A stretch of 64,000 nucleotides of DNA. It comes from Pyrenophora tritici-repentis (lineage: Eukaryota; Ascomycota; Dothideomycetes; Pleosporales; Pleosporaceae). The notes below the pieces were generated by a model. That model saw only the letters and a list, made by a program, of their open reading frames with translations. It searched no databases and was not told the DNA's origin. The translations under genes were made by a program, and so were the position numbers. Below are positions 1 to 10,767 of this stretch, piece by piece. Where the stretch lies: contig NC_089397.1 in assembly GCF_003171515.1 (NCBI RefSeq), positions 1,116,001 to 1,180,000 on the forward strand. Reading direction: 5' to 3'. The first letter of the stretch is position 1. Each line of letters begins with the position of its first letter.

Positions 1-3000
1 CAGTCTTGTTGGTAAGCTTGAGCTCCGTTGCAATGGCGTGGTATGCGCGGCTGAGGACCTTGACACGCGTGCCCTTGACATTATGTCCGGGGCTGAACTT
101 GGAGCTGGCACCACCACCAAAAGTGACGCTAGTAGCGCCTTCGGCAGCGACCTGCTTGAGAGCATGGGTGACAATGTACTCGATGGAACCACCAGGCGCA
201 CCGGGGAAGTCGAGAGAGTACTTGACTTGCCAGCCGTGATCTGGCGAAAGCTGGGCCATCGCTACAAAGGCAGCAATAGTACCATCGGACGTGGTAGCAA
301 TGTGGTATTGACGGTGCTCCTCATCCTGCCATGGGTGGATGTTAGTCAAGTGAACCTGCTTGCCCTTGCGGTTCTTCAGCCAGTCCTCTACACGAGCATC
401 GACCTTTTGCTTGATCTCTGGTGGTGGTGGTGAGCCGATCTTGTAATCAGCAATCTTCACTCCCTCCTTCTCGGCGTGACGAATCTTGCGCTGCACATCC
501 GAGTCCTTGTCGGCGGGGTTGTGGGCTGGGTCGACACGCTGTTCTCCTGTAACGGAGAAGGTGCGCCAGTTGAATTTGGTCGCTAGGACCTCCTCAGCAG
601 CAGCACCGACAAGTAGCCAGAGCGGCTTGAGGTTGCGCTCCTTCTTGATGTACTTGAGGTAAGCAGCCATCGTCTTCAGGTACTGAGACTCGTGGCAAAG
701 AGGGTCACCGACGGTAATGGCGAAGCCATCCTGAGGAACGAATCCAACAGCCGCGCCGGTGTTCTCGTCACGCCAAATCTCTGTGCGAGGCTCCAGCCAC
801 GATGTGTTCGTCGCGTCACCGTAGTTGGCAATGAGCTTCTCGATTGGCTGAAGGTCGATCTTGGCAACAGCGCGATCTTGACCCTCCCACGGAGGATGCA
901 TTGTGCTTGCTTCAGGATGACGCAGCTGTTTGATAACAGCCTTCTCTGGCAAGCTCTTGGGGTCACGGGGGAACATGGAAGCGTGACGAATGTTTCCAAG
1001 ACTCATCATCAGCATGAGAATACGCTCAAGACCGATACCGCCACCACCGTGGGGTGGAGCTCCCCATTGGAAGCCTTGGATATACTCTTCCATGGAGCTG
1101 GGATCGACCTTGAGTTTGCGCATCTTCTCCAACAGCATATCAGCGTCGTGAATACGCTGACCACCGCTAAGGATTTCCTGGCCTCGACAGAAGATGTCGA
1201 AAGAATTGGTAACGTTGGGGTTGTTGGGGTCGTTCATGGCGTAGAATGGTCGGGCATTTGCTGGGAACTTGTCCAAGATGTAGTAGTCGGTTCCGAGCTT
1301 CTGCTTGATGACGCGACCGAGTTGGACCTCGTCTCTGGTGCCCAGGTCTTCGTTCACGTCAAGCTCATTACCGTCGTCATCTCTCCAGCCAGACTCGTTC
1401 AGCATGCGAACAGCATCGGCGAATGGGATGATTGGGGTCTCATCCAGCCAGACCAAATCCTCATGTGGGAAGTGCTTCTTGATGACCTCAATTTCGGGCC
1501 GATATTGCTCGTAGATTCCCTTGAAGATGGCCTTGAACGTGCGATCTAGCACACGGAGGACCTCATGGTAATGCTCATCAATTTGCATTTCCAGATCGAG
1601 GCCGGTGTACTCGGTCAAATGACGGTAGGTGTTGCTGTTCTCGGCACGGAATACGGCACCAATCTCGTACACTTTGCCAAAGTCTGCAGAGATGGCCATT
1701 TGCTTGGCCAATTGGGGACTCTGGGCAAGGAAGGCACCACGACCAAAGTAGTCAATCTTGAACACACTGGCTCCTGACTCGGTAGCACCACCTTGTAGCT
1801 TGGGAGTATGGATTTCGATGAACCCTTCCGAGTCGAGCTGGTTACGGAAGAGTCTGCAGATACCAGACTGGATGCGGAAGATACCTTGCGAGGCTGTTGT
1901 TCTCAAGTCGATAACGCGGTTGTTCAGACGTGTGCGATCGGCAATCTTGACCCGGGTGTGACCCTCCTTGTGGTCTTCCTTTGCTAGCTCAGCGTCCACT
2001 TCAGCCTGGGTGACTTCGGCTTCGTTGACGTTGAAGGGCAGGTGATCGGTGACAGAAGCTTCGACGTGCAATGCGTGAACGGAGACCTCAACATCGTGGA
2101 TGGTGGCGCCGAGGACCTCTCCCTGCTTGGCCTTGGGCTCCTGTAGTATACCCTTGACTAGCACAACGGTTTCGGCGTCAAGGTGCTCTGCCCAGTACAA
2201 CATGTACTTTGAGATATCGGCGTGCTCCACGAGCACACCCTGAATGGTAGCGAGCTGCTGGCGAAACATGAGGAAGACAAACTTGGAGCTCATCTTCCTC
2301 AGGTGATGGATACGAGCGCGGAAGACGACCTCCTTGCCAATATCCTTTGCAGAGAAGTCTTGGATCTTATGACGGGACTCATGCTTCCACTCTCCCGCAT
2401 AGCCGTTGGGAGGGAGAATGCCATATATGGCCCTTTGTTCTGGTGTCAACTCAGTCAGAGCCTGCTGTTCCATCTCTTTCCTCCTGCGCTCCAGCTCAGC
2501 CTCCTTCTCCATGTTCTGCTTGTGGCGCTCTTCCTGCTGAGCCTGCCTCTCATGCTTGCGCAGCTGACCACGGGACATGGGCTCGCCTTGGCGGTTAAGG
2601 GGAGCATCCTCATCGCTTGAGTCGTTACCAATGTGCAGCTTCTCCTTCACGGCACGCATGGGGCTATGGGTGGAGAGAGAACCCGAGCGTGCGGTTTTAG
2701 TGGCACCAGCCCGGTTTGGGCTCTCAGTGCGGCGGTGGAGGAGGCCGCTGAGGGAGCCGCGTGGCTGATCTATGCTAGACCTGCTCTCAGTGGGTGAGGC
2801 GAGTTCACTGCGCTTGAAGTCGCCGCTTGCCCGTGAGTTGCCGAGCGTAGCAGAGGAGTGGGATGTTGCAGAGGGCGACTGGGCCCTAGCATGACTGTTG
2901 AGCGATGTAGGCGATTTGACGCCACCCTTCTCGTCGTCTGAGGGTGAATGACCATTCTTCGTCGGCTTGAGCTTGTCAAGCGCTTTCTTAAGGGAACTCA

Positions 3001-3001
3001 T
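1..3001 (-). CDS. erdS: Ergosteryl-3-beta-O-L-aspartate synthase (AspRS-DUF2156 fusion), 3' end outside window
   Basis: A single uninterrupted frame of about 1000 codons starts at ATG 3001 (MSSLKKALDKLKP) and runs off the left edge. Order of parts: Ser-rich basic N-terminus (about 1-130), Glu/Arg-rich helix (about 165-205), OB-fold anticodon-binding domain (about 230-320), class II AspRS core (about 370-690) with motif 2 FRAENSNTYRH near residue 451 and motif 3 GGGGIGLER near 651, then a DUF2156 (GNAT-like, MprF C-terminal type) domain from about 700. In fungi this fusion is known as ErdS: the AspRS part charges tRNA-Asp and the DUF2156 part moves Asp from Asp-tRNA to the 3-OH of ergosterol, giving ergosteryl-aspartate in membranes. 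It could also charge tRNA for translation. The partner hydrolase ErdH is not in the window. Codons resemble neighbouring genes. The assignment rests on domain architecture. Confidence 0.9.
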   Translation of the reverse strand, partial: MSSLKKALDKLKPTKNGHSPSDDEKGGVKSPTSLNSHARAQSPSATSHSSATLGNSRASGDFKRSELASPTESRSSIDQPRGSLSGLLHRRTESPNRAGATKTARSGSLSTHSPMRAVKEKLHIGNDSSDEDAPLNRQGEPMSRGQLRKHERQAQQEERHKQNMEKEAELERRRKEMEQQALTELTPEQRAIYGILPPNGYAGEWKHESRHKIQDFSAKDIGKEVVFRARIHHLRKMSSKFVFLMFRQQLATIQGVLVEHADISKYMLYWAEHLDAETVVLVKGILQEPKAKQGEVLGATIHDVEVSVHALHVEASVTDHLPFNVNEAEVTQAEVDAELAKEDHKEGHTRVKIADRTRLNNRVIDLRTTASQGIFRIQSGICRLFRNQLDSEGFIEIHTPKLQGGATESGASVFKIDYFGRGAFLAQSPQLAKQMAISADFGKVYEIGAVFRAENSNTYRHLTEYTGLDLEMQIDEHYHEVLRVLDRTFKAIFKGIYEQYRPEIEVIKKHFPHEDLVWLDETPIIPFADAVRMLNESGWRDDDGNELDVNEDLGTRDEVQLGRVIKQKLGTDYYILDKFPANARPFYAMNDPNNPNVTNSFDIFCRGQEILSGGQRIHDADMLLEKMRKLKVDPSSMEEYIQGFQWGAPPHGGGGIGLERILMLMMSLGNIRHASMFPRDPKSLPEKAVIKQLRHPEASTMHPPWEGQDRAVAKIDLQPIEKLIANYGDATNTSWLEPRTEIWRDENTGAAVGFVPQDGFAITVGDPLCHESQYLKTMAAYLKYIKKERNLKPLWLLVGAAAEEVLATKFNWRTFSVTGEQRVDPAHNPADKDSDVQRKIRHAEKEGVKIADYKIGSPPPPEIKQKVDARVEDWLKNRKGKQVHLTNIHPWQDEEHRQYHIATTSDGTIAAFVAMAQLSPDHGWQVKYSLDFPGAPGGSIEYIVTHALKQVAAEGATSVTFGGGASSKFSPGHNVKGTRVKVLSRAYHAIATELKLTNKT

Positions 3002-6000
3002 GGTTGTGGTGGTGCGAGAGCTGTGCCCGTTGTGCGTGGTTAGACTACCTGAGCGCAGAGTGGGGCAAGCAACCGCGAGGTGATGGCTGCTACTGCGAGG
3101 GGTGGTTAGCAGAGAATGAATGGCCTTGTACGAAGAAAAAGAATTCTCTACAATCAGATGTGACTTGCAGTATTAGATTGCCTTGGAGGGCGGGAGCGAG
3201 CTGAAGTATACAATGACCGGGAACGGCGTGGCTGTTGGGTAATTTCGCTATGACGTTACCCGTGGGCCCTCCCGATGTATGCTTAACTGGATTGTGCCTG
3301 GGGCGCTGAAAGCAGCGCGCGCCTTTCCCAACCGCCGTGTCAAGGATCTGCCCCGTGCGCGAGCGTGACGTAGTTCTGCTTGCAAAGTCGAATGTCTAGG
3401 CCTTTGCTGTACGAAAAGGGCACGAGAAGAAGACGAGAAACGGACGAGCACATGAGGCTGTATCCGACGGACACTGGCGGCTTTGCATGGACATACCAAC
3501 TCGGGTTATTGTGTGAGGCATAAACATCCCACCCTCCATACTCATCCGCATGCGCGCCATCTCCGCTGACACATTTCACCATCCTCCGCTTCCGTTTCGC
3601 TGTTCGTGCGAAGCATTGGAGCCGAGACGTTTGACATGCTTCTATCAGGCCGCCACCCGCCTTCAGCCACACTATAGCCAGGCAATTTGATTAATTCACA
3701 TCCGTCACCCGTACGCTTGCTTACTCCGGGCCTCCGGCGGCCCCGAAGACAGCTAAGAACTAGATGTGCAAACGTTTTAGTGGCGTGCCGGGAAGAGGCC
3801 GACCGATCCTAGCCTCTGACCAACCTGCAGATGATGGCTTTTCTCACAAACTATGGGATTGTGCCGGAAACGCATACAAACAGGGTCGCGGGCGGCCCAT
3901 AGTATCCCGCATCATACGAACAAAGTTTGTGCAGAAAAAAACCTGCTACCCTGCATTCTGCGTCACAGAAATCTTCCAGCCCATGAAAAAAGAGAGATGA
4001 TCCTCTCAGAAAGCAGTTCGTCATCGACGATCGGTGCGCGCAATAGCAAGTTCTGCCAGGCACGTTACAACCCTCGAGATCGCATTCCAGCCTGCAATCA
4101 GCCACACATTGCCGGTAGCCGCCCAGACGCCCTCCACTACCACATTAGTTCGGCACATGGCATTTCTGGAGTAGACCAACTAAGTAGGCGAGCCGTGTTT
4201 ATGCCACACTGAAATTAGAATGCTTGTGGCGTAGAGAGATTTGGAACCTGCAAGCTTTTAGCGACAAGATCCTCTTGCCTGTTCTGTCATCTACATGCCC
4301 CGCATCATAGCTTGATTCTGCATCATACGCTTGTTATCTAATCTCCCGGCTATCACCAACCGAAACCCTTCCTTTGCTTCCAAATACAATCTGCCGCCCT
4401 CGGTTCGCTTCCCTGTTTTTCCTCTTTCACGTGCCAGCATGTCGCACTTGACGCCGTCTTACTGCATTAGACAAAGGACTTCATAATCATGACTGATGCT
4501 GTCTACGAGCGCCAGGTAGTAGGCCTTGACTGCACGTCTTTCTTAACACGATCACAGCAGTAACAGCTTTCTCTCTTATTGGACAATTTATTGGCGGCTG
4601 TACTGTACGCATCTTTATAATCAAGCACATGTCTCCATTCAAACGCCCCACCAAGTTCGGGTAGCACAAAGAGTAGCCTCAGTAGACTTTAACAACCATA
4701 CATTTTAAGAGATTGATTACTCTACTGGGTGAATACAAAAGCCACTTGACTCCATGCACCATACAAATTGACTCCGGCGTCTTGCGTCTCACCCTCAGAC
4801 GGCAACATGGCTGCTTCTCGGCCTGCACAGTAGTGAACTAATCCCCTTGGAACTGAGTATAAATGTTATTGCCGTTGAGGTTAGAGAAAGATGACATCCT
4901 CCCAGTGTTGAGCAGTGTCGAACTTTGGAAAGAGTCGAGCCAACTACGCCACGAGCTGACCCTTTCAGTGGATCCTGTCATGCGTAACTGGGAACAGCAG
5001 CGTCGAACTTTGGAAAAAGTCAAATGGGGATTTTGGTGAAAAAAAGGGTGACAACAGTTCATGAGGCGCAATTTGGTGGTTACAAGAAGAAAGTGCCATG
5101 GTAGCGTGTCGATGCCACCCTGGTGTTTGCTACAAAGATGGAATGAAGCATCGTAGGGAGCAGTGCGGTCGCATGGTTCGCTGCACACTTCGATGGATTG
5201 ACAGTGACCAGATTACTTTTCGCCAGGTGGCCTGTGGACTCCACACTTTGGGAGAAGACCTGGATATGTTTGTCTGGCACGGAGGGTGCATTATGCATCG
5301 ACCTTGGTAAGGGCGTGACAAAGACCGGACTTTGGGTCGTCATGATGTTCGCAGGATGCCGTTTGGTTGGCAGGAGTGGCCTGGCTCATCGCAGCCATGT
5401 TCCGATGGCCATTTTGGGCAAAGGAATTAAGATCGAGTTGTTTTGACTGGTCGAGTACTGTTTGGTGTGCTTCAGACCGGAACAACGTCGAGATTAAGAA
5501 CAGTGATGTCGAGGGTGTCTTCAGGCTGGATGTGTAAGCAACTGCAAGTCACCAACGAGTAAACTCTCATGTCCTGAAAAATACCGAATTACGACAGCAA
5601 TGGCGCATCAGTGAAGGCAATTATAATGCTCAGCTAGACAAGTTCCGGAGAATGAAAGGCGTTGAGCAGAAAGTCGCGTCGTATTGTAGTGCTGTCTGGG
5701 AGACGAGCCTAGAGAGAGCGCGATGTTGTCGAAGAAAGCGGGCAGTTGCCTGGTGTGCAAAAGCGCGAGTGGAAGGGTGGCAAAGTCGCGAGACATACAA
5801 CAACACAAAAGGAACTCGCTTAAACGAAAGGGTCTCACGCTAGGATGTGAAAGGCAATAACGTAAACGACCGTGTTCTTCGGTTTCACTTATATGCGCAA
5901 CCTCTCGCCCTTCCACCATAACCCTCTGCTATATATACCTAGGTGTGGACCTGTACATAGAATCTACAGCCACCTCTGCACCACTCCATCCCATCTACGA

Positions 6001-6006
6001 CACCAC
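3002..6006. other. Gene-poor intergenic stretch
   Basis: Three kilobases without a frame I can assign. Several open frames of 60-130 codons exist on both strands, but none has a recognisable domain, a signal peptide or a convincing splice pattern. The left part holds the 5' region of erdS. A 20-bp near-identical direct repeat sits at 4916-4935 and 5002-5021. The right end lies downstream of the AA8-AA12 gene. Confidence 0.6.
4916..5021. repeat. Short direct repeat pair
   Basis: The motif GTCGAACTTTGGAAA, followed by GAGTC or AAGTC, occurs near 4918 and again near 5004 in the same orientation, with related flanks (cagtg/cagcg). The spacing is about 86 bp. No coding meaning is visible. Confidence 0.5.
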
Positions 6007-8114
6007 CTACGACCTCCCCAACACCCACACTTCGCCATTACTCGAAACATCAGAGGTCATAAACAACCTCCCATTGGCATCCCACGCCAACCCGGCCGGC
6101 CTAAAGCAGCCTGAGCTAAAACTTGGCCCATTCCCAGCACACTTTGTAACGTCCGGATTGTAAAAGATATCTTTTGCCGCCGTCGTACTCGTCAGGGGCT
6201 CCACGGGCGTGTAGTTCCCATCTGCCCCAACCTTGAACTGCACAGCAACAAGCTTAAATCCTGTGACGGGCTGCCTGTTCCAGCTACCGTGGTAAGTAAT
6301 GTACATTGTTGTGCTGTCGGCGTCGAACTTGCAGTCGATGGGTGCGGAGTGTGGGAAGAGGGTTAGTTTAGGTGGCGTGGCTTTTTGGACGCAAGTGTCG
6401 TCGTTCATGGAGGTGGTGGGCTGTTGGGTAAACCAGTCACCAACTTTGAACGTCTTGTCGGTGAAGTCGCTGGGCTGCCAGACGGTGAAGCAGGACGGGT
6501 AGCCGTACCAGTTGTTATTGGGTTTGGTTACGTCCCCCATGTAATGGATCTTCTCGCCGGGGTTGTTGAGGTGGATGTCTTTGCCGTTACGCTTGAAGTC
6601 GTCACCGCTGTTTTCTACACCCCAGAGCCTGAAGGGAAGTTTGTTAGGGGGTGCTGTGGTAGTAGGATAAGGTGAGAAGGGCTTACATGTTGTTTTTGTC
6701 GAAGCAGATGCCTACTTCGTTGCGTTGGCCGTAGCCGGCAGTGTAGCCACCGGAGACGTAGTTGTATCCTCCGCTAGGGATCTTGGAAAGATCAAAGACT
6801 TTGATGATTGCACGACCAGTCTTTGGGTCTGAAGTGGCTGTATCGATGTTTGCATTGGAGCCGTGAGAAACGATAAGCAGATTTGGGCTCTGCGGTGCGA
6901 TGGCAAGTGTACGTGTCAAGTGGGAGCCACCGTTGTACATGCCTGTTATGATGGTCGTCCGCGTCCCAAGCGTACCGGCGGCGGCATCATATGGCCATGA
7001 GTAAGCCTGAGTCATGGAGCTCGCGTACAGTGTCTTTCCATCAGGGCTCATGGCAATACCGTGGTTCAGGTTGTTCTGAGACATCAACATCTTGGTGGAT
7101 GTAATACAGCCATCCGAGCCCATCTTGTGGTACGAAATCCCCTTGCCAGACTGCACAACCAACATGTTGCCAGCACTGTCAAACTGAATGCTACGGGGGC
7201 TAGTCAGGCCCCCTACAATCTTAGTAGCCTTCCATCCAGACGCTAGATTACCCTGAAACGCAGGGCTGCCAGCGCCAGAGCAAGACGCTGGAATGGCAGC
7301 GGGTGCTGGCTTGGTGGTCGCAGATGGTGATGACACCACGCTTGTCACAACGGTGGTTGGGGAAGGACTGGCTACAGGTGCCGTTAGCAGGTTGGCCTTT
7401 ACGAGAGACTCAAATTTATCGATGCGGGCAGCATCTAGGTTATGGATCCATTTGCCATAGGCTTCATGAACATTAAAGGCAGAGTCGTTCCGGGCTGGGT
7501 TCTCGACTGCAGAGGTACCGTACGCCCACGCGAACTGAGTTGTGCTGGTACCATTCAAGGCGTATCGCGTGTCTTCGTTGTTTTGCCACCCAGTGCAGCC
7601 TTTACACAGCGCATTGACTGTCCAGTGTGTGTTGTTGGTCTTCGTTCCTTTGAGATAGGTGTGCTCGGCCCCATCGTATCCAAGTGGCATAGATATACCA
7701 CTGTAATGCATCAGCTACGTCTTCTTGGTTTAAAAATTTGTCACCTACAAGGCAAACCGAGCCGATATCGTTCCAGACTGTCCATTCGGCCAGGAAACGC
7801 TCAAAGGATTCCAGACCATATCACCACCCCATGAGAAACCGACCCATCTATTGGCGACCGGAGCTGTGATCCTGATGATGGCATCATAGGGATCTGTGAC
7901 ATTTTTGGGGAGAGCGACACCAAAAGTCATTCCTGTGCCCGGATCCGTATAGGAAGAGTAGGTAATCTTTGTTTCCGCATCGTATACTACAGTAGATTGT
8001 GCCTCACCTTGAGCAAGAACTTGGTCGCTGTCAGTACAGTTCAGGCTTTGAGATGTTCAGCTTACCATAGCCGGCAAATGCGCCAGCACTGCCAAGAATC
8101 TGGGCGTAACGCAT
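6007..8114 (-). CDS. Secreted AA8-AA12 cytochrome/PQQ-dependent sugar (pyranose/sorbosone-type) dehydrogenase
   Basis: Four exons are inferred: 8066-8114, 7749-8019, 6687-7700 and 6007-6628, 1956 nt in total (651 aa). A signal peptide (about 1-19) is followed by an AA8 cytochrome b domain (about 25-205), as in cellobiose dehydrogenase: likely heme axial ligands Met84 (WGGDM) and His185 (NVHEAYG), and a CKGC disulfide at 139-142. A Ser/Thr/Pro linker (about 215-250) leads to a six-bladed PQQ (AA12, sorbosone/glucose dehydrogenase-like) domain to the end. The known AA12 enzyme of Coprinopsis oxidises 2-keto-glucose, fucose and related sugars, passes electrons through the heme domain and can drive LPMOs. 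There is no C-terminal CBM1 here. Intron 1 uses an AAG acceptor; the other borders are standard. Substrate cannot be told from sequence. Confidence 0.88.
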
Positions 8115-9428
8115 ACTGATCTGGTTCTTCGGATGTTCTATACGTAAGGGTAGGCTTCTCGGTGTCTCTCAGTTGGCCCTTTTCCAGGGTTTTATGTCAT
8201 CCATCTCAACCCTGAAGTGGCTATCACAGCAAATACAAGGGTGATGACTCACGCGGGAATTTGCTTGGATACCATCAACTCGCAATTTGGATTGTCTTTA
8301 GTTTTTTACCTCTAATGAAAACGTTGGAGAAGTTTCGGGGTGATCATATCGATCATCCAATCTCAGTGACCATAATAGCAACTTGTAACAAGCCAAGACA
8401 CCTAGGCTTTGTTGCTCTAGGGGTTTGGAGCATCCTGGATAGGTATTTGTCCGTGTGTAATGACCATACGCCAGTCCATTGGTGAAGCTTCTCATATAAT
8501 GAGTACCATTGGATGATATGGAATCGATGTCATCTATATTGATGAGCTGGAACCATATCCTGACCCGGACTCATACTCGTGGTATCCAGTATCGCCCTTA
8601 TCCTATTACTGAATGACGTTGGTACGTAGGATATTCGAGCCGAGAGACGGCAATTGACACGCGAGGCGGGGCCAGTATCCGTATGCGTGTGGTGGGGAGG
8701 CCCCCCTGTCCCTTCTTTGATACTGTATGGTTCGCGTGGGATTCTTCCATATAGGCCGTTGACGCTAACGAAAACGGTTTGTGGGGAACCTTCCGGGGCA
8801 CCAGGAAGATGAATGTCAATCTTGATTCGTTGCATAGATACCAAAAAGTATAGAAAGACTACGCACAGTCCTATCACCCTTGACAGTAAAAAATGTGTGG
8901 GCGTGCGATCTCGATACTGGGGCGTCGCTGTAAAAACTAGCAAAAGGGCATACATCGACCGATATTCTCAGTTGCCCACCCACTTCAATAATAATCAGCT
9001 CCTGGCCTGCTGTTAAATGGCTATCCAATTGTCATTCGATCCGTAGTGAAGGTTGGTATCTGAGCTTGCTTGGGTTCAGTTTACTATCCTATTAAACCTA
9101 TAGATAGCAATCAAACTAATACCTATCATTCTTTATTCCTTCTCGTTGGTATCGAATAGCATCTCTACAACATTTAAGCTGTATACACAAGAAGTTGACC
9201 TTGTGAGGCTGGTCCGGCGCTGAGATATAAGTGTGTTGTGGTGGAGTGGAACTTGAGGTCACGTAGAGCAGGCATTCGAGGGGGTTTTGCGCACATGTAG
9301 GATGGAGACATAGTCTCAATAACCTTTTGGTGTCTTATGGTCGTATGTATCAAGCCTCTGAAAGGCATTCAATGATAATCTCATAGTACCATTACACCAT
9401 CTGACCCAACTCGGATAACACCTCTTTC
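8115..9428. other. Intergenic stretch, no supported gene
   Basis: This contains the upstream region of the AA8-AA12 gene and the downstream region of the TMEM14 gene. The longest open frame (8530-8955, minus) has no recognisable domain, shows no codon bias and starts from no convincing context. I see no repeat structure. Confidence 0.5.
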
Positions 9429-9920
9429 TCATACACGCTTAGTCATGTACGCATTTCCAAAAGTCCACAGTCCAAAAGTAGCCAGGATGCTCAATCCGAT
9501 AGGTAGCGGCTTTCCAGACTTGATTGCTCTCGGGATCGAACTGCCGGCGAGAATGATGGAGGCAAGGAGAGCCAATTCGATTCCGTAAGCCGCGCGGCTG
9601 TTTACGCGATAGCCTCCGAGCATGTACTAGTTGCGATTGTTAGATGCATGGGAAGTTGTTGGCCGGCCAAAGAAGGGTAGCCGTACTAAGAGACCAACGG
9701 TACATCCAGCGGCGATTGAGGGCACGGATCCAGTCCTCACATAGCCGGTAATACCGCCTCCAGCCGTGAGGGCACCGAGAATAAGAGCAATGTTTCCGAG
9801 AGAGCCCTATGACTTTCAATTAGCATCCTCGACCCTGTGGTTGGTCCTGACTCGCGCACGATAGCTATCTCGAGCATGTAGATGATATGATGCCACCGGG
9901 GCCTCGCACTCACTCACCAT
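9429..9920 (-). CDS. TMEM14 family small membrane protein
   Basis: Three coding exons: 9918-9920 (the ATG alone), 9687-9806 and 9429-9626, 321 nt (106 aa). The spliced protein begins MGSLGNIALILGALTAGG and has four short hydrophobic helices, with the family's glycine-rich GYVRTGSVPS turn and GGYR motif. TMEM14 proteins sit in membranes (the mitochondrial inner membrane for human TMEM14C, needed for heme synthesis); yeast relatives are poorly characterised. The first intron starts directly after the start codon (ATG|GTGAGT), so the first coding exon is only 3 nt; its acceptor is CATAG at 9807. The gene is divergent from OST2, and the two share a 338-bp promoter region. Confidence 0.85.
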
Positions 9921-10258
9921 TGTGTGTGATTTGGGGAAGCGAAGATGAAAGTTTTGAATATCTTCCGCAACAACAGAGCGTCGAGGTTTATGAAGTATAA
10001 AACAACACAAATGACCCGAGAAAGATGGCCTGAGCAGACGGACCACATTCATGACAACATCAGCGGGGAATCCACCCCGGACCTCCGAACATGCCGACGA
10101 CGGCGGACAGGGACGCGCGCCCGCCCTCGCTGAGCTCGGACCCCCATCGCGAACTATCTGGCCTCAATCGCAAGCTTACCATCACCAAAACAGCTCCACC
10201 TAATCGTCTCCCGCCCACCGTCTTTTCCCCAAAAAGAAACAAGGCAAACAATTCTACG
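9921..10258. promoter_or_regulatory. Shared divergent promoter region, TMEM14 gene / OST2
   Basis: This 338-bp gap separates two divergent start codons. It includes GC-rich stretches near 10090-10140 and a pyrimidine/A-rich leader before the OST2 ATG. I see no defined operator. Confidence 0.45.
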
Positions 10259-10767
10259 ATGGCGCCCAAATCTCGCACATCCGCATCGACCGAAAGCATC
10301 TCCTCCCCGGCACCTTCCTCGCGGAGCAGCAAAGCCAACTCGAAGAATACCGACGCGGCGTCCATTGCACAGGGAATATGGGATAAATACGTTTCCAAAA
10401 CCCCCCAGAGGACCAAGCTGTTGGATGTCTTTATGGCATTCCTGGTTGCGGTCGGTGTGCTGCAATTTGCTTATGTGGTGCTTGTTGGTAACTTTGTACG
10501 TCCTTACCCCAGAGTCCCAAGCCTCCACAATCCACTTTGACATGTACGAATACTGATATGTTTTTTTGTGTACAATAGCCATTCAACGCTTTCCTCAGCG
10601 GCTTCAGCGCTACCGTCGGCCAATTCGTCCTCACTGCCTCGCTGCGCATCCAAACAAACTCGGAGAACAAGGCGCACTTTGAGAACATCTCGCATGAGCG
10701 TGCGTTTGCGGATTTCATCTTTGGGAGCTTGTTGTTGCACTTCTTCTGTGTCAACTTTATCAACTGA
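10259..10767 (+). CDS. OST2: Oligosaccharyltransferase subunit OST2/DAD1
   Basis: Exons 10259-10495 and 10579-10767, 426 nt (141 aa). The N-terminal 45 residues are Ser/Ala-rich. The DAD1 core follows: DKYVSKTPQRTKLLD, a first membrane helix FLVAVGVLQFAYVVLVG, PFNAFLSGFSATVGQFVLTASLR, and the family C-terminus ERAFADFIFGSLLLHFFCVNFIN. The protein is a small integral ER subunit of the oligosaccharyltransferase that N-glycosylates proteins during translocation. Length fits the family apart from the extended N-terminus. The intron (10496-10578) falls after VLVGNF, and the frame is preserved across it. Confidence 0.95.

Noticed and set aside
3340..3672. Minus-strand frame of 110 codons upstream of erdS
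   Set aside because: Lies in the promoter region and has no domain or codon bias.
8530..8955. Minus-strand frame of 141 codons upstream of the AA8-AA12 gene
   Set aside because: No family resemblance and a weak start context; it may be a relic but cannot be supported.
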